From contig NZ_CP157428.1 of the NCBI RefSeq assembly GCF_041021895.1, forward strand, positions 744,001 to 808,000: a stretch of DNA of 64,000 bases, written 5' to 3'. Source of the stretch: Acinetobacter sp. XH1741 (lineage in GTDB: Bacteria; Pseudomonadota; Gammaproteobacteria; Pseudomonadales; Moraxellaceae). Below, piece by piece: positions 18,135 to 28,062 of this stretch. The position numbers and the translations under genes were made by a program. How positions within the stretch are numbered: position 1 is the stretch's first letter; each line of letters begins with the position of its first letter. The notes beneath the pieces were generated by a model, which was given only the letters and a program-made list of their open reading frames with translations, was not told where the DNA came from and ran no database searches.

Positions 18135-20354
18135 ATGACCAGCCTTGCGCATCATGCGACAGAAAACCGCTCTGTAGCCGAATTTACTGAACAGGCTTAC
18201 TTGAATTATGCCATGTACGTCATTATGGATCGTGCATTGCCGCATATCAGTGATGGCTTAAAGCCTGTACAGCGCCGTATTGTCTATGCCATGAGTGAGT
18301 TAGGGCTAAAAAATAGTGGTAAGCCAAAAAAATCAGCGCGTACAGTGGGTGATGTACTCGGTAAATACCATCCACATGGTGACTCGGCGTGTTATGAAGC
18401 AATGGTATTAATGGCTCAGCCATTTAGTTACCGTTATCCTTTAATTGAAGGTCAAGGTAACTGGGGTTCACCTGACGATCCTAAGTCGTTTGCGGCGATG
18501 CGTTATACCGAAGCCAAACTGTCTGCTTATAGTGAATTATTGCTGAGTGAATTGGGTCAGGGCACTAGTGAATGGCAAGATAACTTTGATGGTTCGTTAA
18601 AAGAACCGATCACTTTGCCCGCGCGTGTACCTAATATTCTACTCAACGGCACAACCGGTATTGCGGTTGGTATGGCGACCGATATTCCACCGCATAATTT
18701 GCGTGAAGTTGTGAAGGGGACAATTGCTTTAATTCGTAACCCACAAACTTCAGATGAGAAATTAGCTGAATATATTCCGGCTCCGGATTTGCCAACCAAA
18801 GCTGAAATTATTACTCCACCAGAAGAGTTGTTGAAAATCCAGACTACTGGTCGTGGTAGTTACCGCATGCGAGCGGTGTATGCCGTTGAAAAACATGAAA
18901 TCGTAATTACTGAGCTGCCATATCAGGTATCTGGTTCTAAAGTGATTACTCAAATTGCTGACCAAATGCAGGCTAAAAAGCTGCCTTTGGTGGTGGATAT
19001 TCGTGATGAGTCAGATCATGAAAATCCAACACGACTCGTGATTGTACTGCGCTCTAACCGTATTGATGCGGAAGCGGTGATGAGTCACTTATTTGCGACC
19101 ACCGATTTAGAATCAAGCTATCGTGTCAATTTAAATATGATTGGCGAAGATGGTCGCCCTCAAGTTAAATCGATTCGACGTATTTTGCTCGAATGGATCG
19201 AGATCCGTAAAAAAACGGTAACTCGCCGTTTACAGTACCATTTAAATCGTATTGAAAAGCGCTTGCATATTTTGGCAGGTCTTTTAATTGCTTATCTTGA
19301 TATTGATACTGTCATTCGTATTATTCGTGAAGAAGATCAGCCTAAACCAGTGTTGATGGAACATTTCAATATTGATGAGATTCAAGCAGAAGCAATTTTA
19401 GAGCTTAAATTACGTCACTTAGCAAAACTTGAAGAAATGGAAATCCGTCATGAACAAGATGAGCTTGCTGCGAAAGCTGCCATTATTCGTGAACAATTGG
19501 AAAATCCCGAGTCTTTGAAAAATCTGATTATTGGTGAACTAAAAGAAGATGCCAAGAAGTTTGGTGATGAACGTCGTTCTCCAATCGTCGCACGTGCTGA
19601 AGCTGTTCAAATTAGAGAACAAGATTTAATGCCAGCTGAAACGGTGACCGTTGTGTTATCGGAAGCAGGTTGGATTCGTGCAGCAAAAGGTGCGGATGTT
19701 GATGCTGAGAACCTCAACTATAGAGCAGGGGATCAATATTTAAGTCATGCCGTAGGTAAAACCAATCAGCGAGTTTATTTCCTTGATGAAACAGGGCGTA
19801 GTTATGCCTTGCCAATCAGCAGTCTACCTTCAGCAAGAGGTTTGGGCGATCCACTCAGCTCTAAACTAGCTCCGGCAAGCGGTGTAGCGTTTATTCAGGT
19901 TTATTTAGATGATGATGAATCTGAACTGATTGCTGCAAGTACATCGGGTTATGGTTTTAAAACTCAAGTCAAACAACTAGATACCAATGCTAAAGCAGGT
20001 AAAACGTTCTTAACGGTGCCTGATAAGGCAAAAGCTTTACCACTCATCTCTGCAAAAAATATGACACATTTGGCTGTACTCAGCTCAGCAGGGCGTTTGT
20101 TAATTTTAGATTTGGCAGAACTACCGAATTTAAATAAAGGTAAAGGTAATAAGTTGATACAACTTGAGGCCAAAGAGCAAATTTTATCCATGACAACCCT
20201 GAACTTAGATGAAATAATTCAGGTGGTTGCAGGTCAACAGCATCTAAAACTAAAAGGTGATGATCTACAAAAATATATGGGTAAACGCGCTTCAAAAGGT
20301 CAGCTCTTACCACGTGGATATCAAAAAGCAAATAAACTGTTGATTCAGAGATAA
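18135..20354 (+). CDS. parC: DNA topoisomerase IV subunit A
   Basis: A 739-residue type IIA topoisomerase subunit that decatenates daughter chromosomes with ParE. The active-site tyrosine is in [11 protein letters not shown] (Y124). The quinolone-resistance region [13 protein letters not shown] reads Ser84 and Glu88, the wild-type (susceptible) residues in A. baumannii numbering. A coiled-coil segment (about 430-480) and a C-terminal beta-pinwheel follow. The ATG at 18135 is preferred to an in-frame TTG at 18117 because it gives the standard [11 protein letters not shown] start. The gene stands alone. Confidence 0.97.
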   Translation: MTSLAHHATENRSVAEFTEQAYLNYAMYVIMDRALPHISDGLKPVQRRIVYAMSELGLKNSGKPKKSARTVGDVLGKYHPHGDSACYEAMVLMAQPFSYRYPLIEGQGNWGSPDDPKSFAAMRYTEAKLSAYSELLLSELGQGTSEWQDNFDGSLKEPITLPARVPNILLNGTTGIAVGMATDIPPHNLREVVKGTIALIRNPQTSDEKLAEYIPAPDLPTKAEIITPPEELLKIQTTGRGSYRMRAVYAVEKHEIVITELPYQVSGSKVITQIADQMQAKKLPLVVDIRDESDHENPTRLVIVLRSNRIDAEAVMSHLFATTDLESSYRVNLNMIGEDGRPQVKSIRRILLEWIEIRKKTVTRRLQYHLNRIEKRLHILAGLLIAYLDIDTVIRIIREEDQPKPVLMEHFNIDEIQAEAILELKLRHLAKLEEMEIRHEQDELAAKAAIIREQLENPESLKNLIIGELKEDAKKFGDERRSPIVARAEAVQIREQDLMPAETVTVVLSEAGWIRAAKGADVDAENLNYRAGDQYLSHAVGKTNQRVYFLDETGRSYALPISSLPSARGLGDPLSSKLAPASGVAFIQVYLDDDESELIAASTSGYGFKTQVKQLDTNAKAGKTFLTVPDKAKALPLISAKNMTHLAVLSSAGRLLILDLAELPNLNKGKGNKLIQLEAKEQILSMTTLNLDEIIQVVAGQQHLKLKGDDLQKYMGKRASKGQLLPRGYQKANKLLIQR

Positions 20355-20454
20355 AGCTAGCGTCTGGCAACATAAATACGCTATATATGGCAACATGTTC
20401 AAGCAATGAACGGAACTTGTTGGTATTGAATAATGATTAAAAGGGCAGCAATTT

Positions 20455-20475
20455 GGAGTACGTAATTTGTACTCC
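20455..20475. repeat. Perfect inverted repeat in the parC-fadD gap
   Basis: GGAGTAC-N7-GTACTCC, 177 bases upstream of fadD. It has no T run, so it is a poor terminator; it could be an operator. Nothing else was recognised in the 297-base gap. Confidence 0.4.
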
Positions 20476-20651
20476 ATACAAAAAATTTGGCAGGGTCAAA
20501 TTGTCAAAACTTCTGTCTCATAATCTTGTTCGAAAGTGTCATGAATGTGCCAATAAGTTTTAAATATGTTCTGGCACCAAGAAGCTAAAGAATAGCTGGG
20601 GCATTGAATAACAGTTATTACTAAGGATTACGAATCGGAGATAATGGCATT

Positions 20652-22331
20652 ATGGAAAAGATTTGGTTTGCAGAATACCAAAAGACAGGGATTCCAGAAA
20701 CAGTAGCATTGCCTGCAGAAAATACCTCACTTGTTGATATTTTTGAGCGTAATTTCCAGAAATTTGGTTCTCGTGATGCCTTTATCTTTATGGATAAAGC
20801 CATGTCTTTTAACGAGTTAGAACTTGCAAGCCGTAAGTTCGCGACCTATTTGCAAAATTTGGGGTTAGCAAAAGGTACTCGCGTTGCAGTAATGATGCCA
20901 AACGTATTGCAATATCCTGTCGTGGCATTGGCAGTTTTCCGTGCAGGCTTGGTTTTAGTGAATGTTAACCCGCTATACACTGCGCGTGAGCTTGAGCATC
21001 AGTTAAATGACTCAGGTGCCGAAGTCCTCGTGATTATCGAGAACTTTGCGAGTGTTTATCAAAGCATTTTAGGTAAAACTCCAGTGAAACATGTGGTGGT
21101 TGCCTCTGTCGGAGATATGCTCGGTACACTTAAAGGTACTCTAGTAAACTTTGTTTTACGTAAAGTGCGTAAACAAATTCCGGCTTGGAATATTCCTGGG
21201 CACGTTAAATTTAACAGTGCTTTAAATAAAGAAAATCCAAGTAACTACAAACGTCCGTCTTTAACGTTAAGTGATACTGCTGTACTTCAATATACCGGCG
21301 GTACAACGGGTGTTTCAAAAGGTGCTGAGCTAACGCATCGTAATTTGGTAGCCAACCTTTTACAGTGTGATGGTATTTTCCAAAGCAAATTCGGTGCAAA
21401 CGATGGTGCAAAAGGCGATCGTATCGTTTGTGCATTACCGCTTTACCATATTTTTGCGTTCATGGTTTGTGCGATGTACGGTATGTACAAAGGGCAAGCA
21501 AATATCTTGATTCCTAACCCACGTGATTTACCGGCCGTGATTAAGGAATTACGTAAATATCAACCTTCGTTCTTCCCGGCAGTAAATACATTATTTAATG
21601 CTTTAGTGAATAACGAAGAGTTTAGACAACTCGACCATAGCAATTTAAAAATGGCGATGGGCGGTGGTATGGCAGTTCTGCCTTCTACAGCAGAAGCTTG
21701 GAAGAAAATTACGGGCACAACCATTATTGAAGGTTATGGTCTATCGGAAACTTCTCCGGTAGCGACTGCTAACCCTCCAGCTTCTACTGAATTTAGTGGC
21801 ACGATTGGTATTCCGTTACCTTTAACAGAAGTTGCTATTTTAGATGATGACGGTAAAGAAGTACCTTTAGGTGAGCAAGGTGAAATCTCAATTCGTGGTC
21901 CTCAGGTCATGAAAGGTTATTGGAACCGTCCAGATGAGACCGCTAAAGTGATGACAGCCGATGGCTTCTTCCGTACAGGTGACATTGGTGTAATGGATAG
22001 CCGTGGATATACAAAAATTGTAGACCGTAAAAAAGATATGATTTTGGTTTCTGGCTTTAATGTTTACCCAAGTGAAATCGAAGAAGTTATTGCTAAACAT
22101 CCAAAAGTATTGGAAGTTGCTGCAATTGGTGTTCCAGATGAAAAATCAGGTGAAGTGCCAAAACTCTTTATTGTGAAAAAAGACCCAAGTCTAACGACTG
22201 AAGAAGTTTTGAGCTATGCTAAAGAGAACTTAACAGGCTATAAACGTCCTCGTTATGTTGAGTTTATGGATGAGTTACCAAAATCAAATGTAGGTAAAAT
22301 TTTACGTAAAGACTTACGTAAACCTGCTTAA
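20652..22331 (+). CDS. fadD: Long-chain-fatty-acid--CoA ligase
   Basis: A 559-residue acyl-CoA synthetase of the ANL superfamily; it activates fatty acids to acyl-AMP and then acyl-CoA for beta-oxidation. The AMP-binding P-loop is LQYTGGTTGVSKGAELTH. Other motifs are EGYGLSETSPV, the hinge DRKKDMILVSGFNVYPSEIE, and the C-terminal catalytic lysine in SNVGKILRKDLRK. Length and the N-terminal MEKIWFAEY match the FadD group. A strong terminator follows. Confidence 0.95.
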   Translation: MEKIWFAEYQKTGIPETVALPAENTSLVDIFERNFQKFGSRDAFIFMDKAMSFNELELASRKFATYLQNLGLAKGTRVAVMMPNVLQYPVVALAVFRAGLVLVNVNPLYTARELEHQLNDSGAEVLVIIENFASVYQSILGKTPVKHVVVASVGDMLGTLKGTLVNFVLRKVRKQIPAWNIPGHVKFNSALNKENPSNYKRPSLTLSDTAVLQYTGGTTGVSKGAELTHRNLVANLLQCDGIFQSKFGANDGAKGDRIVCALPLYHIFAFMVCAMYGMYKGQANILIPNPRDLPAVIKELRKYQPSFFPAVNTLFNALVNNEEFRQLDHSNLKMAMGGGMAVLPSTAEAWKKITGTTIIEGYGLSETSPVATANPPASTEFSGTIGIPLPLTEVAILDDDGKEVPLGEQGEISIRGPQVMKGYWNRPDETAKVMTADGFFRTGDIGVMDSRGYTKIVDRKKDMILVSGFNVYPSEIEEVIAKHPKVLEVAAIGVPDEKSGEVPKLFIVKKDPSLTTEEVLSYAKENLTGYKRPRYVEFMDELPKSNVGKILRKDLRKPA

Positions 22332-22342
22332 TCATTGATGAT

Positions 22343-22368
22343 AAAAAAGCGCCGTAGGGCGCTTTTTT
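22343..22368. terminator. Bidirectional terminator between fadD and the convergent membrane gene
   Basis: AAAAAAGCGCC/GGGCGCTTTTTT stem with a very short loop. Confidence 0.88.
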
Positions 22369-22371
22369 ATT

Positions 22372-22755
22372 TTACTGCTTTTTTAATAACCAGCGATCTA
22401 CATAAGGGCGGCCAATACCGACCATACCAACGAACACTAACATTGTGCTGAGTTGAAGACGTAAGTGAGTTAAATCAAGCTGACCGTAACTGAGATAATT
22501 ATCTGCAAGGCAATATAGGGTAATCACAATTAACCAGTGCCATAACGGCAATCTTTTGACACCAACAGCAATAAAGGCAATTGTTAAAATGATAAAGGTG
22601 CCAAGTGTAGATTGCCAATTTAAATTGGCACAAATTACACTCAGTAAAAAAGCGACGATGGGTAATACAATTTTAAATATAAGGTCTACCTGAAGCTGGT
22701 TCTTCTTTTGCTTTTCTAAGACCTCGAACAATTCTTTTTGATCAGGTTGTTGCAT
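22372..22755 (-). CDS. Hypothetical inner-membrane protein
   Basis: A 127-residue protein with a charged N-terminal 20 residues (QKELFEVLEKQKKNQ) and three or four hydrophobic segments (about 27-45, 49-66, 71-85 and 101-117). I recognise no family beyond Acinetobacter-restricted hypotheticals. It is convergent with fadD and divergent from the MAPEG gene, with no operon partner, so the context gives no functional clue. Codon use looks like that of its neighbours. Confidence 0.65.
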   Translation of the reverse strand: MQQPDQKELFEVLEKQKKNQLQVDLIFKIVLPIVAFLLSVICANLNWQSTLGTFIILTIAFIAVGVKRLPLWHWLIVITLYCLADNYLSYGQLDLTHLRLQLSTMLVFVGMVGIGRPYVDRWLLKKQ

Positions 22756-22860
22756 ACATAGCCCTATAAATCAGTGGTGATTGCGATTGCATAAAATTTC
22801 AGGTAAAAACGATCAGTTATGATAGCATGATCAACAGTATTTTCAGTGATGGATGGCACT

Positions 22861-23259
22861 ATGCACGGCATCAGCAGCATTATCTATATTATTTTAGTGG
22901 CATGTTTGCTGCCATACGCATTTACCGTAATTGCAAAATTTAAAGGTGGATTTCAGCCTGCCGATAATCAAAACCCTAGAGCTTTTTTTGCCGGACTCAC
23001 TGGCATAGCTGCTCGCGCTAATGCTGTACAACAAAATAGCTTTGAAAGCCTACCTTTATTTTTAACAGCTATTTTAATGGCTGAATATATGGTGGTTCCT
23101 GAATACTTTATTTTAAGATTGGGCTGGGCCTATATTATTTTGCGCGTGATTTATGGCATTTGTTATTTAAGTAACTGGGCAACTTTACGCTCGATTGTCT
23201 GGTTTTTATCATTGTTATGCCCAATATTCTTATTGATCGTGACAATTAAGCTGACTTGA
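22861..23259 (+). CDS. MAPEG family membrane protein
   Basis: About 132 residues with four transmembrane helices. The segment NPRAFFAGLTGIAARANAVQQN (cited in part as GIAARANAVQQNSFES) is the conserved helix-1/2 loop of the MAPEG family (membrane-associated proteins in eicosanoid and glutathione metabolism). Prokaryotic members of this short type have no proven substrate. The ATG at 22861 is chosen because MHGISSIIY gives the usual start; earlier GTG and ATG codons at 22846 and 22849 lack ribosome sites. Confidence 0.82.
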   Translation: MHGISSIIYIILVACLLPYAFTVIAKFKGGFQPADNQNPRAFFAGLTGIAARANAVQQNSFESLPLFLTAILMAEYMVVPEYFILRLGWAYIILRVIYGICYLSNWATLRSIVWFLSLLCPIFLLIVTIKLT

Positions 23260-23386
23260 GTGTCATTCTGTCATCATTCATATCAACTTTCGCGTGTGCG
23301 CATTGTATAATCGGCATCATTTTGATGATATCCACGTTATAATCGAGTGGATTTTACATCTGACTTCATAACGAAAGAGTACTGAT

Positions 23387-23914
23387 ATGAGTTACAGCAA
23401 TATCCCAGCAGGTAAAGATGCACCAAATGACATCTATGTCATCATTGAAATTCCTGCAAACGCAGCGCCAATTAAATATGAAATTGACAAAGATTCTGAT
23501 GCATTGTTTGTAGACCGTTTCATGGGTACAGCAATGTTCTATCCAGCAAACTATGGTTATGTACCAAATACTTTGTCTGAAGATGGCGACCCATTAGACG
23601 TACTTGTTGTAACTCCATATCCTGTTGCTGCTGGTTCTGTAATTCGTTGCCGTCCAGTTGGTAAATTAAATATGGAAGATGACGGTGGTATCGACGCGAA
23701 ATTAATCGCAGTTCCACACGAAAAATTATCTCCACTTTACAAAGACGTTAAGGAATATACAGATCTTCCTCAATTGTTAATTAGCCAAGTTGAGCATTTC
23801 TTTAAACACTATAAAGATTTAGAACCAGGAAAATGGGTAAAAATCAGCGGTTGGGAAGGTGCGGATGTTGCTAAAGCTGAAGTAGTAAAAGCAATCGAAG
23901 CTGCTAAAAAATAA
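23387..23914 (+). CDS. ppa: Inorganic pyrophosphatase (family I)
   Basis: A 175-residue soluble hydrolase that splits pyrophosphate to two phosphates. The metal-binding signature [10 protein letters not shown] carries the conserved aspartates, and the active-site YGYVPNTL and [10 protein letters not shown] are present. Two TATAAT hexamers in the 127-base leader (23306-23311 and 23338-23343) suggest tandem promoters. It is followed by a bidirectional terminator shared with the porin gene. Confidence 0.97.
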   Translation: MSYSNIPAGKDAPNDIYVIIEIPANAAPIKYEIDKDSDALFVDRFMGTAMFYPANYGYVPNTLSEDGDPLDVLVVTPYPVAAGSVIRCRPVGKLNMEDDGGIDAKLIAVPHEKLSPLYKDVKEYTDLPQLLISQVEHFFKHYKDLEPGKWVKISGWEGADVAKAEVVKAIEAAKK

Positions 23915-23964
23915 GTTTTGATTTATAGGCCTAGAGTGTCTCAACTAGATATTCTAGGCTCAAT

Positions 23965-24000
23965 AAAAAACCTACCTGTGTTACCAGAGGTAGGTTTTTT
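23965..24000. terminator. Bidirectional terminator between ppa and the OprD-type porin gene
   Basis: AAAAAACCTACCT/AGGTAGGTTTTTT stem with a 10-base loop. Confidence 0.88.
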
Positions 24001-24021
24001 TATGCTTGATAGATTTGTGAA

Positions 24022-25341
24022 TTAGAATAATTTCACAGGGATATCAAGGAAGATACGCCATTCGTTTGTGTCACCGATGTACGCATTAGATTGATACGCA
24101 TCGCTTGCACGGTAGTAAGAGTTACGAATACGAAGGCTTGCATCTTTAGCAAAACCACTTTGAACCGTGTATTTTACTTGGTTGAAGAATTCGCGCTCTT
24201 GAGCATTGTCAGTTACATCACGAACTTTGATGTCCCAACCGTATACAAATGCAGTTGTCCAGTTCAAACCAGGTAATACACCTAACTTACCGAAATCAAC
24301 GTTGTATTGAATTTGTGCAGATTTCTCGTGGTTACCGATGAAATCAGACATATAAGAGTTCGGTAAATAAATACTTTGGAAACCGTCAGCATTTTGACCA
24401 TAGTCATAACCAACATTACCAGTGTTTTGTTGGTAAGCAACCATAACACTATGTGGGCCAGTGTTATAAGTTGTAGAAATTGCCCAAATATTATTGGTCT
24501 TTTCTTCGCCAGCGACACCAGTCTTACCATAGTTTGGTGCTACTGCTCCAGTTGCTGAGTAAGTAATAGCATCTTTATCAAACTTAGTGTGGTAGCCACT
24601 GAAGTCATAAGTTAATGAACTGTCATTTGTTAAAGGCTGTTTAAAGTTCACATTAGCATAATGACGTTCAAGTGTATTTTTGCTGTCTAAGCCATAGTAA
24701 GAGGCATTTAAGTTATCATCAAACTTATATTTACCGCCCCAAACGATTGCACGATCAAGACCTCTGCCGTTTACATCAGCATCGGTATTAATTTGGTTAG
24801 ACATTTGGTCTTTCGTGAATTTACCAGCAACTAATTCAAGATTCTTGATTTCATGGCTTGTTAATAAAGTACCTGTAAAGTATTCAGGAACCATACGGCC
24901 AGTGTTACTTGCTAAAACTGGTAAATCGAGTACTTGAGTACCATAGCGTACAGTGGTATTTGAGAAACGAGCCTTAACGCTACCGCCACCACGACCCCAA
25001 TGGTCATAAGCAGAACCATCATTGTGCTGAGGAATCATTTGGTTTCCGGCATTTTTATTTTCACCGATTTTAAATGAACCATCACCAACAACGCCTACAC
25101 CGAAACCAATAATACCAGGGGTAAAGCCAGATTCAAGATTTACAATTGCCGATTGAGCAACTGAGCTAGTATCTTTCGCGCCTTGTTTTTTGTCGCGAGT
25201 TAGATAACCTGTACGGAAGAGAATAGAACCGTTCGCATCTTCAACAAATCCCTTTGCCTCACTTTGCTCGCTTGCCTGAGCTGAGGAAATTATTGCCGCA
25301 GAAATGAGAACTGCTAATGTAAGTTTTTGTGCATTTAGCAT
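24022..25341 (-). CDS. oprD: OprD-family outer-membrane channel (OccAB1-like)
   Basis: A 439-residue porin with a cleavable signal ending AQASEQSEA, amphipathic beta strands throughout, and a terminal aromatic residue (DIPVKLF). The KGFVEDANGSILFRTGYLTRD start and GRMVPEYFTGTLL belong to the OprD superfamily, whose members pass amino acids and other carboxylates; the A. baumannii homologue at this locus is, as I recall, OccAB1. The frame is intact, so the channel should be functional. It reads toward ppa and has a GAGG ribosome site. Confidence 0.88.
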   Translation of the reverse strand: MLNAQKLTLAVLISAAIISSAQASEQSEAKGFVEDANGSILFRTGYLTRDKKQGAKDTSSVAQSAIVNLESGFTPGIIGFGVGVVGDGSFKIGENKNAGNQMIPQHNDGSAYDHWGRGGGSVKARFSNTTVRYGTQVLDLPVLASNTGRMVPEYFTGTLLTSHEIKNLELVAGKFTKDQMSNQINTDADVNGRGLDRAIVWGGKYKFDDNLNASYYGLDSKNTLERHYANVNFKQPLTNDSSLTYDFSGYHTKFDKDAITYSATGAVAPNYGKTGVAGEEKTNNIWAISTTYNTGPHSVMVAYQQNTGNVGYDYGQNADGFQSIYLPNSYMSDFIGNHEKSAQIQYNVDFGKLGVLPGLNWTTAFVYGWDIKVRDVTDNAQEREFFNQVKYTVQSGFAKDASLRIRNSYYRASDAYQSNAYIGDTNEWRIFLDIPVKLF

Positions 25342-26304
25342 ATTTAAAGAACCTCATAAAAACGATAAATCCTGTGCCTTGTTATAGTTCAGGGCCTAGA
25401 ATTTCCATCAATTGTATAAGTAATCTATAAAAAAGATATATTTTTGTTCATTTTATTTTATATATGCTATGCAGGATTTGATTAATGTGCTAGGGATGTT
25501 TAGTCAAATTTATTTATAATAATTTATAGTTAATTTATTGTTTAAAATAAAAAAAGTAATTTATTTTTTAGTTGAATTTTCTCATTTTTTTTAGTGCTAA
25601 AAGCAAAAAATTAGTTGATTCTTGTGTTCATTTTTTACTCTTTTTTGTTTGATATGTTTACTTTTTAATCTCATTTTAAGCTGCTTTATTGAACGGTTTT
25701 GAATAAATTCATTATATATTGTTATCTTATAACATTTGTGCAACCAATGAATATTCAAAGAAAACCAACATGGTTTGATAAAAAGCACTAAATCTTACCG
25801 ATCTATCTTAGTGCGACAAACTGCATGAATTTTGTGCAAATTAATTTTAAGTTCTATACAAGTCGGAAAAAGACCCAAAATAGTTCATAAATCAGAAACC
25901 AGGATAAATAATAAAAACTTATTAAAAGAAACGTTTTCTAATCTGCTCTTAAGACGCCTTGAGCGAACAAATTTACGAATTTTTTATCTCTTTACATAAT
26001 CATGAAATAGAAACTTTATGTCCTGTTAACCAATACTACCGACCTCGGCTAACTTATTTCCGATAAGGTGTTGTTCATGTTTTTTATACGCTTGGTGTTG
26101 AAAATTTTATTTTTATTTGATTGTTTTTTATAAAAATTTATTTGTAAGAGATATTAATTTTTTTCATTGTAAAAATCTTTTTATTTCAAAATAAATGCAC
26201 AGCCACGTTATGAGAGTGTGAATTGGCACAGCAATTGCTAAAGCTTAAATGACAAGATTTGTTTAATTCATATAAATCGTGCGTTCATTGTGGGGGAGAT
26301 CAAA
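25342..26304. other. Long AT-rich intergenic region between two outer-membrane protein genes
   Basis: This 963-base gap lies between divergent oprD and the TorF-family gene. A possible oprD promoter is TTGATG (25406-25411) and TATAAC (25381-25386) on the minus strand, with a long 19-base spacer. The remainder is low-complexity A/T runs. A 63-codon minus-strand frame at 25597-25788 looks like chance. I see no tRNA, IS ends or clear RNA hairpin. Confidence 0.5.
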
Positions 26305-27126
26305 ATGATGAAATTTGCACTTAAAGCAGCAACATTCGGTGTACTCGCGGCAGGTTCAACCATGGTTATGGCTGAAAATGCTCCATCTTTTTATGGAATC
26401 ACGACAACGGGTAGTGTCGCTGCAACCACAGACTATCGCTTCCGCGGGGTTACACAATCTTCAAATAACCCCGCTATTCAAGGGGGTTTTACTTTTTCTC
26501 ATAAGTCGGGTGCTTATTTATCACTTTGGGGTTCAAGTGTTGATTTTGGCGTAACAGGCAATTCAACAGAAACTGATGTCGCTTTGGGTTATACCAATAC
26601 CCTAAAGTTATCCGATAAGCTTGCACCCACTTATGATGTAGGTGTAATTCATTATGGTTACATTGGTTCAGGCCATAGTTTTGACCGTAATGGTATTGGT
26701 TATGAGGGCAAAAACGGATTAGATTTTAATGAGGTTTACGGTAAGTTAACATTTGCTGATTCTTTATTTAAAGGCGACGCACTGAGTGTAGGTGTCAACT
26801 ATTCAAATGACTACTGGGCTCACTCTAAACAGTTTTGGTATTTTAATGTCGGTTATTCGGCACCAATTGCAAATACCGGATTTACTGGTCTTGCATCAGT
26901 TGGCTATAACAAATTCAAAAACAAAGAGGCTTTAGCAGTAGTTGCTGGTGGCCCGGGTACAGATGACAGTTATATCGATTATAAAGTTGGTGTAAACCGT
27001 AGCATTTTGGGGGTTGTGGCTGAGCTAGATGTGGTCGGTACGGATGTGAGTACTTCTGGTATGACTGACGCTCAGAAAAAACCTTATGATGCTGGCTTAG
27101 TGTTTAGTTTAACTAAAACATTCTAA
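26305..27126 (+). CDS. TorF family putative porin
   Basis: About 273 residues. The start at ATG 26305 lies 7 bases after a strong GGGGGAG ribosome site; it gives a signal peptide MMKFALKAATFGVLAAGS ending AMAE-like VMAE. The mature N-terminus GSVAATTDYRFRGVTQSSNNPAIQGGF (cited in part as TDYRFRGVTQSS) is the signature of the TIGR02001/Gcw_chp outer-membrane family. Beta-barrel alternation continues to the terminal KTF. Substrate is unknown. Confidence 0.83.
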   Translation: MMKFALKAATFGVLAAGSTMVMAENAPSFYGITTTGSVAATTDYRFRGVTQSSNNPAIQGGFTFSHKSGAYLSLWGSSVDFGVTGNSTETDVALGYTNTLKLSDKLAPTYDVGVIHYGYIGSGHSFDRNGIGYEGKNGLDFNEVYGKLTFADSLFKGDALSVGVNYSNDYWAHSKQFWYFNVGYSAPIANTGFTGLASVGYNKFKNKEALAVVAGGPGTDDSYIDYKVGVNRSILGVVAELDVVGTDVSTSGMTDAQKKPYDAGLVFSLTKTF

Positions 27127-27137
27127 GTTTATGCTGT

Positions 27138-27166
27138 AAAAAAGCGGGCTATTTACCCGCTTTTTT
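27138..27166. terminator. Bidirectional terminator between the TorF-family and DapA-like genes
   Basis: AAAAAAGCGGG/CCCGCTTTTTT stem with a 7-base loop. Confidence 0.88.
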
Positions 27167-27168
27167 AA

Positions 27169-28047
27169 TTAGTTTTCTATTTTACAAAGCAGCTGTTTTA
27201 ACTGATTAAGCTCAATATCCGTGGCTTTAGACAAAGGCTTACGCGGTAAACCAGCAGAAATACCTTGTAGCTGTAAACCTGCTTTAATGGTTTTTGGTAA
27301 ACCACCATTTACGATAAAGCGTAGTAAAGGAAGTTGTTTATAAAATGACTTTTGTGCTTGGCTTAAATCAGCATTTTTCACATATTGAAATAGTTGTTGA
27401 GGTTGTAGGCCTAACAAGTTTGGTGCTGCTGTACACCAACCGCTAGCTCCTGCACATAAAGCTTCTAAAGCGAGTGGATTACAACCGTTATAAAACGGAA
27501 GTTCACCTTTTGATAGCTCATAAATTTTATGCATGCGTTGAATATCGCCGCTACTTTCTTTCACCATCGTGATATTTGCAATGTTGTTAAACATACGCAC
27601 AATCAACTCTGGAGACATATCAACACCGCTGGTTGCAGGGTTGTTATACACCATAATTGGTAAAGTCGTCTCTTGAGCAATTGCTTGATAATATTCAAAA
27701 ACCTCTTGGTCTGTGAGCTTCCAGTAAGATACAGGAATCACCATAAGTGCATCTGCACCATAGTTTTGCGCGATTTTCGCCTTTTTAATGGCTTGATCAG
27801 TGGTGAGTTCTGAAATTCCAATAATAACGGGCAAACGTTTATTAATACTTTCAATTGAAGTTTTAGCGACTAAACACCATTCATCCCACTCAAGATAAGC
27901 ACTTTCGCCGGTACTGCCTAAAGGTGCAATCGCATCGCAGCCATTTTCAATAAGCAAATCGAGCATTTGTTTTAGAACAGGAAGGTTAATAGTGTTGTCA
28001 TCAGAAAATGGCGTAACAGGGTAGCCAATAATGCCGTTTAGTTTCAT
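27169..28047 (-). CDS. Dihydrodipicolinate synthase-family (DapA-like) aldolase
   Basis: A 292-residue class I TIM-barrel lyase. The Schiff-base lysine is in MVKESSGD, the proton-relay tyrosine is in IMVYNNPA, and the substrate carboxylate loop GSTGESAYL replaces the usual GTTGES. This is typical of paralogues acting on 2-keto acids (N-acetylneuraminate lyase, KDG aldolase and similar) rather than lysine biosynthesis. It is 15 bases downstream of a class II aldolase gene and divergent from a MocR regulator, so a catabolic role is likely; the substrate is unknown. Confidence 0.82.
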   Translation of the reverse strand: MKLNGIIGYPVTPFSDDNTINLPVLKQMLDLLIENGCDAIAPLGSTGESAYLEWDEWCLVAKTSIESINKRLPVIIGISELTTDQAIKKAKIAQNYGADALMVIPVSYWKLTDQEVFEYYQAIAQETTLPIMVYNNPATSGVDMSPELIVRMFNNIANITMVKESSGDIQRMHKIYELSKGELPFYNGCNPLALEALCAGASGWCTAAPNLLGLQPQQLFQYVKNADLSQAQKSFYKQLPLLRFIVNGGLPKTIKAGLQLQGISAGLPRKPLSKATDIELNQLKQLLCKIEN

Positions 28048-28062
28048 GGTTGAAGTCTCTTT

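Noticed and set aside
25597-25788. 63-codon minus-strand frame in the oprD gap
   Set aside because: Very basic, AT-driven composition, no ribosome site, no neighbours; consistent with chance.
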